Below the pieces are notes generated by a model that saw only the letters and a program-made list of their open reading frames with translations, searched no databases and was not told the origin of the DNA. Below, piece by piece: positions 7,297 to 13,587 of a DNA stretch of 13,823 nt. Origin of the DNA: Kiritimatiellia bacterium (GTDB lineage: Bacteria > Verrucomicrobiota > Kiritimatiellia > UBA8416 > SLMC01); the NCBI GenBank assembly GCA_007133745.1, contig SLMC01000286.1:1-13823 (forward strand), read 5' to 3'. The position numbers and the translations under genes were made by a program. The stretch's first letter is position 1; each line of letters begins with the position of its first letter.

Positions 7297-7321
7297 ATGG
7301 CGCCATATAGCGCAAGCTATA
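7297..7321. promoter_or_regulatory. Two adjoining palindromes between infA and the FHA gene
   Basis: ATGGCGCCAT (7297-7306) is a perfect 10-bp palindrome. It abuts the inverted repeat TATAGC-GCAA-GCTATA (7306-7321), which would form a stem with a GNRA-type loop. Both lie in the 154-base divergent interval and could be operator sites or part of the infA leader. Function is inference. Confidence 0.4.
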
Positions 7322-7348
7322 AATCTGCAGTTTTTTTTCAACCAGATC

Positions 7349-7377
7349 TTGACAAACACAGCGCCATCCCATAGCGT
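7349..7377 (+). promoter_or_regulatory. Candidate sigma-70 promoter of the FHA gene
   Basis: A perfect -35 TTGACA (7349-7354), 17 bases, then TAGCGT (7372-7377), which keeps the critical T, A and final T. It lies 34 bases before the ATG, just upstream of the AAAGGAGG ribosome site. Confidence 0.45.
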
Positions 7378-7410
7378 ATCGCAAATTGGCATAAAGGAGG
7401 AGACCTAGCG

Positions 7411-7740
7411 ATGATCCTGATGTACGACAAGAAAGACGGCGGCAAGGTTTCGCTTCGGTTGCGCGAAGTCGATATCGGAAAAGTGGTGACATTGGGCCGG
7501 GGCCGGGAGGCTGTGGTCCGGATCGAGGACGAAAAATGCTCGCGTATCCATGCCGCCATACGTTACTGGGACGGCATTTTCGTGTTGCGCGACATGCACT
7601 CCAACAACGGCACCTATAAGAATGGCCAAAGAATCGAAGTCACTCGAATCATGCCGGGCGACGTCATTTTAGTCGGTGAAACCGAAATTCGAGTTAACAA
7701 GGACGATATTAGCGGCGAAGATACGATCATCGTCGCGTGA
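7411..7740 (+). CDS. Small stand-alone FHA-domain protein
   Basis: The 109-residue protein is essentially one forkhead-associated domain, a phosphothreonine-peptide reader. Diagnostic residues in order: LGRG (about 29-32), CSRIHAAIRY (about 46-55) with the S and H of the binding loop, and NNGTYKNG (about 68-75). No other domain and no membrane segment are present. A strong AAAGGAGG ribosome site at 7393-7400 supports the ATG. The gene is divergent from infA. By family analogy it would couple Ser/Thr-kinase signalling to a partner, but no kinase lies in the window. The FHA assignment is firm; the role is unknown. Confidence 0.9.
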   Translation: MILMYDKKDGGKVSLRLREVDIGKVVTLGRGREAVVRIEDEKCSRIHAAIRYWDGIFVLRDMHSNNGTYKNGQRIEVTRIMPGDVILVGETEIRVNKDDISGEDTIIVA

Positions 7741-7747
7741 GCGTAAC

Positions 7748-7813
7748 CAAGTGTGTGGGTATGCGGGGTTGGGAGTATGTGAGTTTTCACCCCCGCACTC
7801 ATACACTCACAAT
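7748..7813 (+). repeat. Dispersed element, core-only copy C
   Basis: Shares CCAAGTGTGTGGGTATG, the GGGAGTATGTGAGTTTTCAC turn and a shortened AC-rich arm with copies A and B. It lacks the end hairpin and the CGCCTCCAATTTCTTG tail. It begins 7 bases after the FHA stop codon. The GT arm is better conserved than the AC arm. Confidence 0.8.
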
Positions 7814-7883
7814 AAGTCTTGACAGTATCGGCGGACTGAAAGTCCACCCTACGTTCCACATTCCACTTTTCTTCGTTGTCTTC

Positions 7884-7916
7884 TGTTCAAACACCTGTCA
7901 ACCTGTGAAAAGAACA
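7884..7916. promoter_or_regulatory. Possible activator binding region upstream of the sigma-54 promoter
   Basis: Half-sites TGTTC (7884-7888) and GAACA (7912-7916) are inverted around the tandem pair ACCTGTCA-ACCTGTGA (7893-7908). The site centres about 80 bases upstream of the -24 box, where bacterial enhancer-binding proteins usually sit. Tentative. Confidence 0.28.
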
Positions 7917-7979
7917 AGGCGTTTTTCAATTACGAGAAAAAACATGCCTTCAAGACGCCAATTGTAGCTAAATCAACGC

Positions 7980-7996
7980 TTGGCACAGTTGTTGCT
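7980..7996 (+). promoter_or_regulatory. Sigma-54 (-24/-12) promoter
   Basis: TTGGCACAGTTGTTGCT matches the RpoN consensus YTGGCACGRNNNTTGCW at every specified position but one (A for G after CAC). GG (7982-7983) and GC (7994-7995) have the exact 10-base spacing. The predicted start is near 8007, giving a leader of about 55 bases to the ATG of the small membrane protein at 8062. It implies control by an ATP-dependent enhancer-binding activator encoded elsewhere. Confidence 0.78.
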
Positions 7997-8061
7997 TTGA
8001 AAAGGGTTGAGGAGTTTGCACTAAACAGACTGGGCTGGAGTAGGATTGAAAGGGGGCGGAG

Positions 8062-8328
8062 ATGAAAAACTTGTCAACAGGAATGGGGTCTGCTTCGGTG
8101 TTGTCTGAAATCATGCGCGACAGGCAGGAATGCGCATCGGCACATGGCATGCTGGGTCGGAATCGCCATCGGTATCGCATGATGCAAGTTGTGGCGATGA
8201 TCGTTCTTTGGTCATTGGTTTTTCTTGCGATAACGGGAAGCTTGCCGGAGCCGATAGAAGGCTTTTTCCTTGCGGCGATACGGTATGTGCGTAATGTTGG
8301 CGTTCATGTGTTGAATTTTTTGACTTAG
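8062..8328 (+). CDS. Small single-pass membrane protein under sigma-54 control
   Basis: An 88-residue protein I do not recognise. Residues 1-40 are polar and basic (GRNRHRYR at 32-39). A hydrophobic segment follows at about 41-60 (MQVVAMIVLWSLVFLAITGS), then an amphipathic or hydrophobic tail (GFFLAAIRYVRNVGVHVLNFL). The basic flank before the helix predicts the N-terminus in the cytoplasm. There is no cleavable signal peptide. AAGGGGG at 8050-8056 is a fair ribosome site with 5 bases spacing. A near-consensus sigma-54 promoter lies upstream and a palindrome follows the stop. The promoter is the best evidence that this short gene is real. Confidence 0.6.
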   Translation: MKNLSTGMGSASVLSEIMRDRQECASAHGMLGRNRHRYRMMQVVAMIVLWSLVFLAITGSLPEPIEGFFLAAIRYVRNVGVHVLNFLT

Positions 8329-8330
8329 AT

Positions 8331-8342
8331 CCGTTTAAACGG
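8331..8342. repeat. Perfect 12-bp palindrome after the small membrane protein gene
   Basis: CCGTTTAAACGG begins 3 bases after the TAG stop. A loose pyrimidine tract (CCCCTTTTTCTCTCT) starts about 8 bases later, so a weak terminator role is possible but not convincing. Confidence 0.4.
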
Positions 8343-8415
8343 CTCATCCCCTTTTTCTCTCTGTTTTCATTCTGTTTCGGTTGACAAGAGCGGTTAACGA
8401 TTGGATCCTCTCTAC

Positions 8416-8613
8416 CCGTTCTCGTCGCCGTTCTCGTTGGCCGATCCCTTGCATAAGTTTTGATGGATCACGTAGGATCACTCCCCATCCCTTACCCCTT
8501 GCAAAAAGCATTCGCACCGCTGTGCCGATATACCCTCGGATAACGATTGCGTGCGACGAGAAGGGCGGACGATCATATCCCAACTCGTTATCCGCTCTCG
8601 TCGCCGTTCTCGT
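8416..8613. repeat. Direct and inverted repeats of unknown origin
   Basis: A 22-base direct repeat rich in CTCGTCGCCG occurs at 8416-8437 and 8592-8613 with a single mismatch. TAACGATTG recurs at 8396-8404 and 8541-8549. CGGATAACGA (8537-8546) and TCGTTATCCG (8585-8594) form a perfect inverted repeat around 38 bases. The nested layout suggests a remnant or non-autonomous element. Confidence 0.6.
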
Positions 8614-8641
8614 AAACCGATGGTTGACCGTTTTTCCCGAC

Positions 8642-8669
8642 TTCTGACTTCTGACATCTGACCTCTGGG
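8642..8669 (+). repeat. Tandem heptamer (TTCTGAC-type), four units
   Basis: TTCTGAC, TTCTGAC, ATCTGAC and CTCTGGG follow one another without gaps. Such short tandem arrays can vary in number by slippage. Confidence 0.7.
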
Positions 8670-8693
8670 TTGCGGGCGACAGCTCGCCTTGTG
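8667..8693 (-). repeat. Fragment of the dispersed element (hairpin end only)
   Basis: The reverse complement, containing AAGGCGAGCTGTCGCCCGCA, matches the end hairpin of copy A (4751-4776) with only two or three differences. It forms GGCGA-CAGC-TCGCC (8675-8688). The GT/AC core is absent. Confidence 0.65.
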
Positions 8694-8719
8694 TTTATTC
8701 TTCCTTTCACAAATAAGGC

Positions 8720-8748
8720 TTGATATTCCGCTTTGAATAAACTATTTT
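8720..8748 (+). promoter_or_regulatory. Sigma-70-type promoter of the 8788-12384 operon
   Basis: TTGATA (8720-8725), exactly 17 bases, then TATTTT (8743-8748), in an A/T-rich stretch 40 bases before the first ATG. The match is 5 of 6 at -35 and 4 of 6 at -10. Confidence 0.55.
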
Positions 8749-8787
8749 TTGTTAATGCACGTGGAATGGGCGTATGAATGAGGCCTT

Positions 8788-9552
8788 ATGATGGAAGAGG
8801 AACTGAAATCGCTTGTCAATAAGCAGTTTTTACAGATAAAAGCCATGCAAAGGCGCATGGAGGCTGTCGAAAAAATGTGCGAGGCCATAGCCGAAAGGAT
8901 AGGGTTGGCTTCAGGCGACACCCCGCTTCCTTTAGAATCCGCAGACGTTCCGGAGCCGCCCGCGATATCGACAAGATTGCAAACGCCATCCAATTCAGGT
9001 GAAACAGCCGACTTGATGGATGACGGGTCCAGGAACACGGATGGTTCAGGAGCGCACGATCTAAAGAATACCATCATAGCAATCGTTACGAATTCCGAAC
9101 GGCCCTTATCGTTCGAAGACATCTACGCGCGTCTTAAGCAAGAAACGCCGGCCATGCTTCCCGAAGAAAAGCCCAAATTGCATGTTCGTCGCATTCTGTA
9201 TCGAAAAGATCTGTTCATGCTTCGGCACGGCGTATTTTCCTTGAATCCTTCGTTGAAACCGAGTTCCGAGGAAAGCGGTATTGTCGAAACCGGCGTGCAG
9301 GCCCCCGGTCAAGACAGACCCCAAGACGAAATGCTGGTTTTAGAGGGGGGCGGCTCGCCGCTGTACCGGCGCCATGCGACCGACCCTGACGCCGACACGG
9401 CCACGACACCCGAGCCTGAGCCGCCGGCTGAGCGTTCGCCCCCGCCGCGTCCGCGTTTGCCTCGCGCGGATCATTTTACCAAAAGGCTGGAAGACATTCT
9501 AGGAACGAACACTAGATTTCGCGTGAACCAGGACGAAAGCAAGTCTTCTTGA
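8788..9552 (+). CDS. Coiled-coil plus winged-helix-like protein of unknown function
   Basis: A 254-residue protein I do not recognise. Residues 1-40 form a short charged heptad-rich helix. Residues 41-90 are a disordered linker. Residues about 91-153 (DLKNTIIAIVTNSERPLSFE, then DIYARLKQ, VRRILYRKDLFMLRHGVFSLN) have the helix-turn-helix/wing layout of HARE-HTH or RpoE-delta-like domains. The rest is Pro/Glu-rich, ending in a basic segment (HFTKRLEDILGTNTRFRVN). It has no membrane segment, so it is probably cytoplasmic. Two adjacent ATGs (8788, 8791) are possible; GAGG at 8780-8783 is better spaced for 8791. It is followed after 21 bases by the large membrane protein and is probably co-transcribed with it. 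Nucleic-acid binding is inference. Confidence 0.72.
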   Translation: MMEEELKSLVNKQFLQIKAMQRRMEAVEKMCEAIAERIGLASGDTPLPLESADVPEPPAISTRLQTPSNSGETADLMDDGSRNTDGSGAHDLKNTIIAIVTNSERPLSFEDIYARLKQETPAMLPEEKPKLHVRRILYRKDLFMLRHGVFSLNPSLKPSSEESGIVETGVQAPGQDRPQDEMLVLEGGGSPLYRRHATDPDADTATTPEPEPPAERSPPPRPRLPRADHFTKRLEDILGTNTRFRVNQDESKSS

Positions 9553-9573
9553 CGAGACGGCGAGGAGGAATCT

Positions 9574-12384
9574 ATGGGCAACATTGTTTTTCATTGTCCG
9601 AAATGCGATCAGAAAATCAAGGCCCCGGACATTATGGCAGGAGAAGTGGGGGATTGCCCGAATTGTCAGACGCCGGTGATTATCCCCAATTCCGCTTCGT
9701 CTCAGGAGAAGCCGACTCCTCCATCCCGCAAATTTCCGATCGGACCTAAACCGGATCCGCCAGCGCCCAAGGCGAGATTCACCGATATGGGGAAGAAGCC
9801 GACCTCCGATAAATCCGTTCCTGTATCGCCTTTGCGCGAATCAGAGATTGTCGACGAGTCGATTGACAGCGCCCCGTCGGACGGCTCGCCTGAGATCACA
9901 TTGAAACGGCCTGAAAAAAGCGCTGTCGCCGATCCCGAACCGGCGCCGCCCAAACAGGATGCAGAACAGGCCGTCAAACCAGCGCCGACTCGTCCCGAAA
10001 AAAGCGCTTCGGAATCCAAGTCCGATTTCATGCCGCCGCCCGAGCCGCCACGCGATGAATCCGCACCGCCCGATACGCAAGCAAAGCCTGGTGTCGGGCC
10101 TGTTGAACATCGAACTTCGGCATCGGCCCCGGCTGCCGAACAAGTCGCGCCGAAACCGCGCGGCGCCGCATCGGCAAGCGCATTGTCGAAGCCGGCGCCC
10201 CGAACGTCATCGCCAACGTCTCGGCCCGACTCCGTGGCGCCCGCGAGAAAAGCCGAAATGATGAAAAGCGCGCCTGTCCCCGACATGGGCGACCCTGACG
10301 CCGATTTGGATAGGCTTTCTTTAGGGATGGATTACGACGATACGAGCAAGCCGGCTGCGCTTGCCGTCATTCCCGCTTTGCTGTCGTTGATCCCGGGATT
10401 GGGGCAGGCCTACAACCTGAATGTCAAGAAAGCCGTTTTGTTCGCCATTCTGTTTCTTGGATCGGTGGCCGTGGCCATTTTCAAGCCGGACTACGGAGCG
10501 CCGGCTGTTTTTCTAACGATTTTTCTCGCCATGGGCGACGCCTATGGAACCGCGCGCGGCGGCGGATTCTTCAGCGGGACGGGGCGTGGCATCCTGCTAG
10601 CCGTAAGAACCTATGGTTTTCTGTTAGGACTGCTTTTGTGGATGGCCCTGTCAGCCCTGTTCTGCGATGCCATCGCTGCGCGCAATCAGCCCGGAGCATC
10701 GATTGTCGCAACCGTAGATTTGGGCGGCACAGGCGTGGCGGCCCGAACGGTCAATCCATGGGTGGCGGCCGGCATGGTTTTGGGTTCGGCTCTTCTGCTG
10801 TTTTTTCTTCAGGGTTTCGGACGCAAGCTGATTTGGGCGCGGAAACGACCGACCCATTTCATGTTTTCGATGCGCGTGTTCCTGTCGGCTGTCGCGTTGA
10901 CAGGTTTGCTGGCGACGGCGAGCCGTTTGATGGCGACGGAAACAGCCGGCAAGACGCTGGCGGCTGTTTTCAATCTTCCGCTCGCCATTTTGCACCGTGT
11001 GCTTGCTCTTCCGCAAACCGTCGGCGGAATGCTCGACAAAACTTGGCCTTCTCTGGTTCCCGGCATTTTGGAACCTGCGACCACGGCGGTACAGGCGTTC
11101 GGCCGGTCGGTCGCCCTCTCGTTCGCAAGCTTCGGAAACGTGTATCGTTTCGTTTTGCTTGCCGGCTTGATCGGCATCGTTCCGCTGTTCCTGCGTTCCA
11201 TGCTCCGGTTGGCACGGGATTTGCCCGGATACGGGGACTGGATGGACATGTGGATGCAAGTCACGCGCGAGCGTTCGCGCCATTTGCGGTCTGAATGGCA
11301 GGCTTTTCGCGAGGAACGCGCGGCCGCCTGGGAAAGACGGCAAACGCTGGCGGAATCCGTCCGCAAAGAGGTTGCCGTCATGAATGCGACGGCTGACCGG
11401 CGTTTTGCCCGACTGGAAGACATGGCCTCCCGATTGGCCGAACATCTGGGTGTGGCCATGCCGCCGCCCGAGGAAATTCCGCACCCCTCATTGGCGGAAG
11501 AAACGGTGTCCACACCGGGCATCGGGAAGGAAAAACTCAAGGCCGGCGCCTCAAAGGCGCTTATGCTGAGCCGAACCGCCGCTGCCGGCGGGAGTGTTTA
11601 TCTTGTACGGGCCGCAAAGAGCTTGGCAGGCGGTGCGCGGGCGCTGAAAAAAAATGTCGGACAAGCTGCGACGCGTTTCAGGGACACGCGGCGTGAATCC
11701 GCGCGCATCAAGGCCGAACTGAAAGCGACCGAGGCGGAGTCCAAGCCGAAAGCTGCGACGGAGAAGACACCTGAAGTTTCCGAATCGACTGTTAAAGCCG
11801 AACCGAAAATCGCGGCGGCAACGCCCGCGCCTAAATCAATGGAGTCTTCGGCTGCCAAACCGGCCCCGGCCGTCAACCCCCCGGCAGAATCAGTAAAACC
11901 GACCCCGCTTTCCGCGAAACAGGAGCCAAGCGTCCACGCTCCGAAGCCGGAGCCCAAGGCTGAAGCGCTTGTGCCGCCTCCCGCCCGGCGGGAGCCTTTG
12001 GCCGTGCCGTCCGCTGCCAAGTCGGCGCCCGAGCCTGTTGCGCCCAAAGTCGAGCCGCCGAAACCGACCCCGCTTTCTCCGAAACCGACGCCGACACCTT
12101 TAAAACTCGCCCCCGAGTTGGCAAAGACCGAGCCTGCGCTCGAGGCCTATAAGGCTCCCAAACCCGATCCGGAAACAGCGCCCGTGAAGTTTTCGATCCC
12201 GAAAGCCAGTCCAGCGCCCGAGCCTGTCAAGCCGGTTTTGTCGCCTAAACCGTCCGAGCCTGAACAGAAAGCTTCCGAGCCTATCAAGCTGACGCCGTCA
12301 GAGATCAAGGGCGGGAAAGACGGAGTGATCAAGCTCAAGCCCGTATCGAAATCAGGAAATGGCGGTGTCATCAAGCTGGGCTAA
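9574..12384 (+). CDS. Zinc-ribbon, multi-pass membrane protein with long Pro/Ala/Lys-rich regions
   Basis: A 936-residue protein of unknown function. Residues 5-35 are a zinc ribbon (CPKC at 8-11, CPNC at 28-31). Residues 40-240 are Pro/Ser/Lys-rich and probably disordered. Residues 258-303 carry the TM2/DUF5683-like motif (PALLSLIPGLGQAYN) that starts a membrane domain. Hydrophobic segments lie near 262-278, 284-303, 309-320, 343-365, 393-414, 431-447, 462-480 and 522-543. Residues 560-625 are a charged helix or coiled coil. Residues about 710-910 are a second Pro/Ala/Lys/Glu-rich stretch. The end repeats an IKL motif (PIKLTP, GVIKLKP, GVIKLG). A strong GAGGAGGAA site precedes the ATG. The zinc ribbon and tails probably face the cytoplasm. 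Similar zinc-ribbon N-termini are common in PVC proteins. It is co-transcribed with the winged-helix-like gene. Confidence 0.82.
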   Translation: MGNIVFHCPKCDQKIKAPDIMAGEVGDCPNCQTPVIIPNSASSQEKPTPPSRKFPIGPKPDPPAPKARFTDMGKKPTSDKSVPVSPLRESEIVDESIDSAPSDGSPEITLKRPEKSAVADPEPAPPKQDAEQAVKPAPTRPEKSASESKSDFMPPPEPPRDESAPPDTQAKPGVGPVEHRTSASAPAAEQVAPKPRGAASASALSKPAPRTSSPTSRPDSVAPARKAEMMKSAPVPDMGDPDADLDRLSLGMDYDDTSKPAALAVIPALLSLIPGLGQAYNLNVKKAVLFAILFLGSVAVAIFKPDYGAPAVFLTIFLAMGDAYGTARGGGFFSGTGRGILLAVRTYGFLLGLLLWMALSALFCDAIAARNQPGASIVATVDLGGTGVAARTVNPWVAAGMVLGSALLLFFLQGFGRKLIWARKRPTHFMFSMRVFLSAVALTGLLATASRLMATETAGKTLAAVFNLPLAILHRVLALPQTVGGMLDKTWPSLVPGILEPATTAVQAFGRSVALSFASFGNVYRFVLLAGLIGIVPLFLRSMLRLARDLPGYGDWMDMWMQVTRERSRHLRSEWQAFREERAAAWERRQTLAESVRKEVAVMNATADRRFARLEDMASRLAEHLGVAMPPPEEIPHPSLAEETVSTPGIGKEKLKAGASKALMLSRTAAAGGSVYLVRAAKSLAGGARALKKNVGQAATRFRDTRRESARIKAELKATEAESKPKAATEKTPEVSESTVKAEPKIAAATPAPKSMESSAAKPAPAVNPPAESVKPTPLSAKQEPSVHAPKPEPKAEALVPPPARREPLAVPSAAKSAPEPVAPKVEPPKPTPLSPKPTPTPLKLAPELAKTEPALEAYKAPKPDPETAPVKFSIPKASPAPEPVKPVLSPKPSEPEQKASEPIKLTPSEIKGGKDGVIKLKPVSKSGNGGVIKLG

Positions 12385-12536
12385 CCCTAAAACAAGCGAT
12401 TTTTTCTGCTGCGAGCACACAAACGCCAATGCCTGAATGGCGCTTATTTCAGGGCCGAGCGCCAATTATTCTTGCCTTGCCATCGTTCAGGCGCCACATT
12501 GCTTTCTTTGTTCAACCAGTCGTAAAGGAGCGCATC

Positions 12537-13520
12537 ATGGCACAGGAAAAAAGCGGTCGGCGTCCACCCGAAATCAGCGATCGTATTCGAGGCCGGCAAT
12601 TGCCGCATATCGGCCTGCTGAACCGGGAGGAATTGAACGAGATCATCGGGCTAGGGGAATGGTTCCGCGACCATCGCTACGACATGACTTACGCGGATTT
12701 GCTGAAGGGCCGAGTGCAAGCCCTGCTGTTCGTTTACGAGTCCACACGGACCCGGCTCGGTTTCGAGGCGGCCATGGCGCAACTGGGCGGATCCAACGTA
12801 TACCTTTCCGCCAAGGAAACGCAAATGGGCCGCGGCGAATCGGTGGCGGATACCGCGCGGGCGTTGGATCAGTACATCGACACCTTTTGCGGACGCCTGT
12901 GGACTCAGGACGATATCGAGAGCGTTTGCCAAAACATGGACAAGCCGGTCCTGAACGCGTGCACGCCGCTCGATCATTCAACGCATGTGATCGGGGAACT
13001 GATGGCCATCAAGGAGGCCAAAGGCCGCTTGGAAGGCCTGAATCTCGTCTATACGGGCATGGCCCGCGGCATTCTGCACTCCTTTATCCGGGTCTGCCCG
13101 GTGATCGGCATCAACTTGACATTGGCCGTGCCGGACTCCTACGCGCGCACGATCAACAGCGCCGTCATGGATGAGGGACAGGCCCGCGCCAAAGAGGCCG
13201 GAACCCGGATGGCTGTCTGCACCAATCTCAAGGAGGCAGTGCGCGACGCCGACTTCATTCAGGCCAGCACCCTGATCCGCAGCATGCTGGCGGGCGAGCA
13301 GTCGCCGGAGGAAAAGGAGGTTGAAATTCCTCACTGGACCGTTACCGACGAGGTCTTGGCCTGTGCCAAACCGGACGTGCACTACAGTCATTCCGGCCCC
13401 GCGCATCGCGGCGTGTGCGCGACCGACGCCGTCATGGACGGCTCGAAATCCATCATCCCCAGAGAAGCCTTGAACGCCATCTATTCGAAAAAAGCGCTGT
13501 TGGCCATGATGGTGAAGTAG
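12537..13520 (+). CDS. Divergent aspartate/ornithine carbamoyltransferase-superfamily protein
   Basis: A 327-residue protein spanning both transcarbamylase domains. The carbamoyl-phosphate loop is intact: ESTRTRLGFEAA (S69-R73), followed by QMGRGESVADTARAL (about 96-110). Substrate-side signatures are altered. The HPxQ of the family is D146-H-S-T-H150. The SMG loop is STLIRSMLAGE (about 244-254), without the ornithine-binding aspartate. HCLPAHRG is HSGPAHRG (285-292), so the cysteine is serine. The overall pattern (AHRG...TDAVMDG...SKKALLAMMV) is closer to ornithine than to aspartate enzymes. The start (12537) follows AAAGGAG at 12524-12530; an upstream in-frame ATG at 12429 lacks a ribosome site. 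A Gfo/Idh/MocA gene follows after 67 bases. Probably a transcarbamylase for another amine, or a non-canonical paralogue (compare YgeW-type proteins). Confidence 0.87.
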   Translation: MAQEKSGRRPPEISDRIRGRQLPHIGLLNREELNEIIGLGEWFRDHRYDMTYADLLKGRVQALLFVYESTRTRLGFEAAMAQLGGSNVYLSAKETQMGRGESVADTARALDQYIDTFCGRLWTQDDIESVCQNMDKPVLNACTPLDHSTHVIGELMAIKEAKGRLEGLNLVYTGMARGILHSFIRVCPVIGINLTLAVPDSYARTINSAVMDEGQARAKEAGTRMAVCTNLKEAVRDADFIQASTLIRSMLAGEQSPEEKEVEIPHWTVTDEVLACAKPDVHYSHSGPAHRGVCATDAVMDGSKSIIPREALNAIYSKKALLAMMVK

Positions 13521-13587
13521 GCTAGGCGGGTCTCGCCGAAAAATTTAAAAATATTTTACAAAAGGCAACGAAAAAAGGAATACGGTC

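Larger units (their letters stand above)
7741..8061. other. Intergenic region with repeat copy C, small hairpin and sigma-54 promoter
   Basis: 321 bases without a gene. It holds the core-only repeat copy C (7748-7813), a hairpin at 7830-7848 whose arms (GGTGGACT/AGTCCGCC on the minus strand) pair fully only on the minus strand thanks to a G-U pair, a possible activator site (7884-7916), and a sigma-54 promoter (7980-7996) followed by a leader of about 55 bases. Confidence 0.6.
8329..8787. other. 459-base repeat-rich intergenic region
   Basis: No credible gene on either strand. Contents: palindrome CCGTTTAAACGG (8331-8342); a 22-base direct repeat with one mismatch (8416-8437 and 8592-8613); a perfect 10-bp inverted repeat CGGATAACGA/TCGTTATCCG (8537-8546, 8585-8594); a tandem heptamer (8642-8669); a fragment of the dispersed element's hairpin end (8667-8693); and a promoter for the downstream operon. 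Confidence 0.6.

Noticed and set aside
7737..7967. Open frame over repeat copy C
   Set aside because: It consists of translated repeat and low-complexity spacer, with no ribosome site.
12490..12502. Sigma-54-like GGCGCCACATTGC before the carbamoyltransferase gene
   Set aside because: GG to GC spacing is one base short and the CAC core is absent.
12385..12536. Terminator after the 936-residue gene (CGCCA...TGGCG; GGCGCT...AGCGCC)
   Set aside because: Stems are 5-6 bp with 9-13 nt loops and no following T-run; the T-run at about 12399 has no stem before it.
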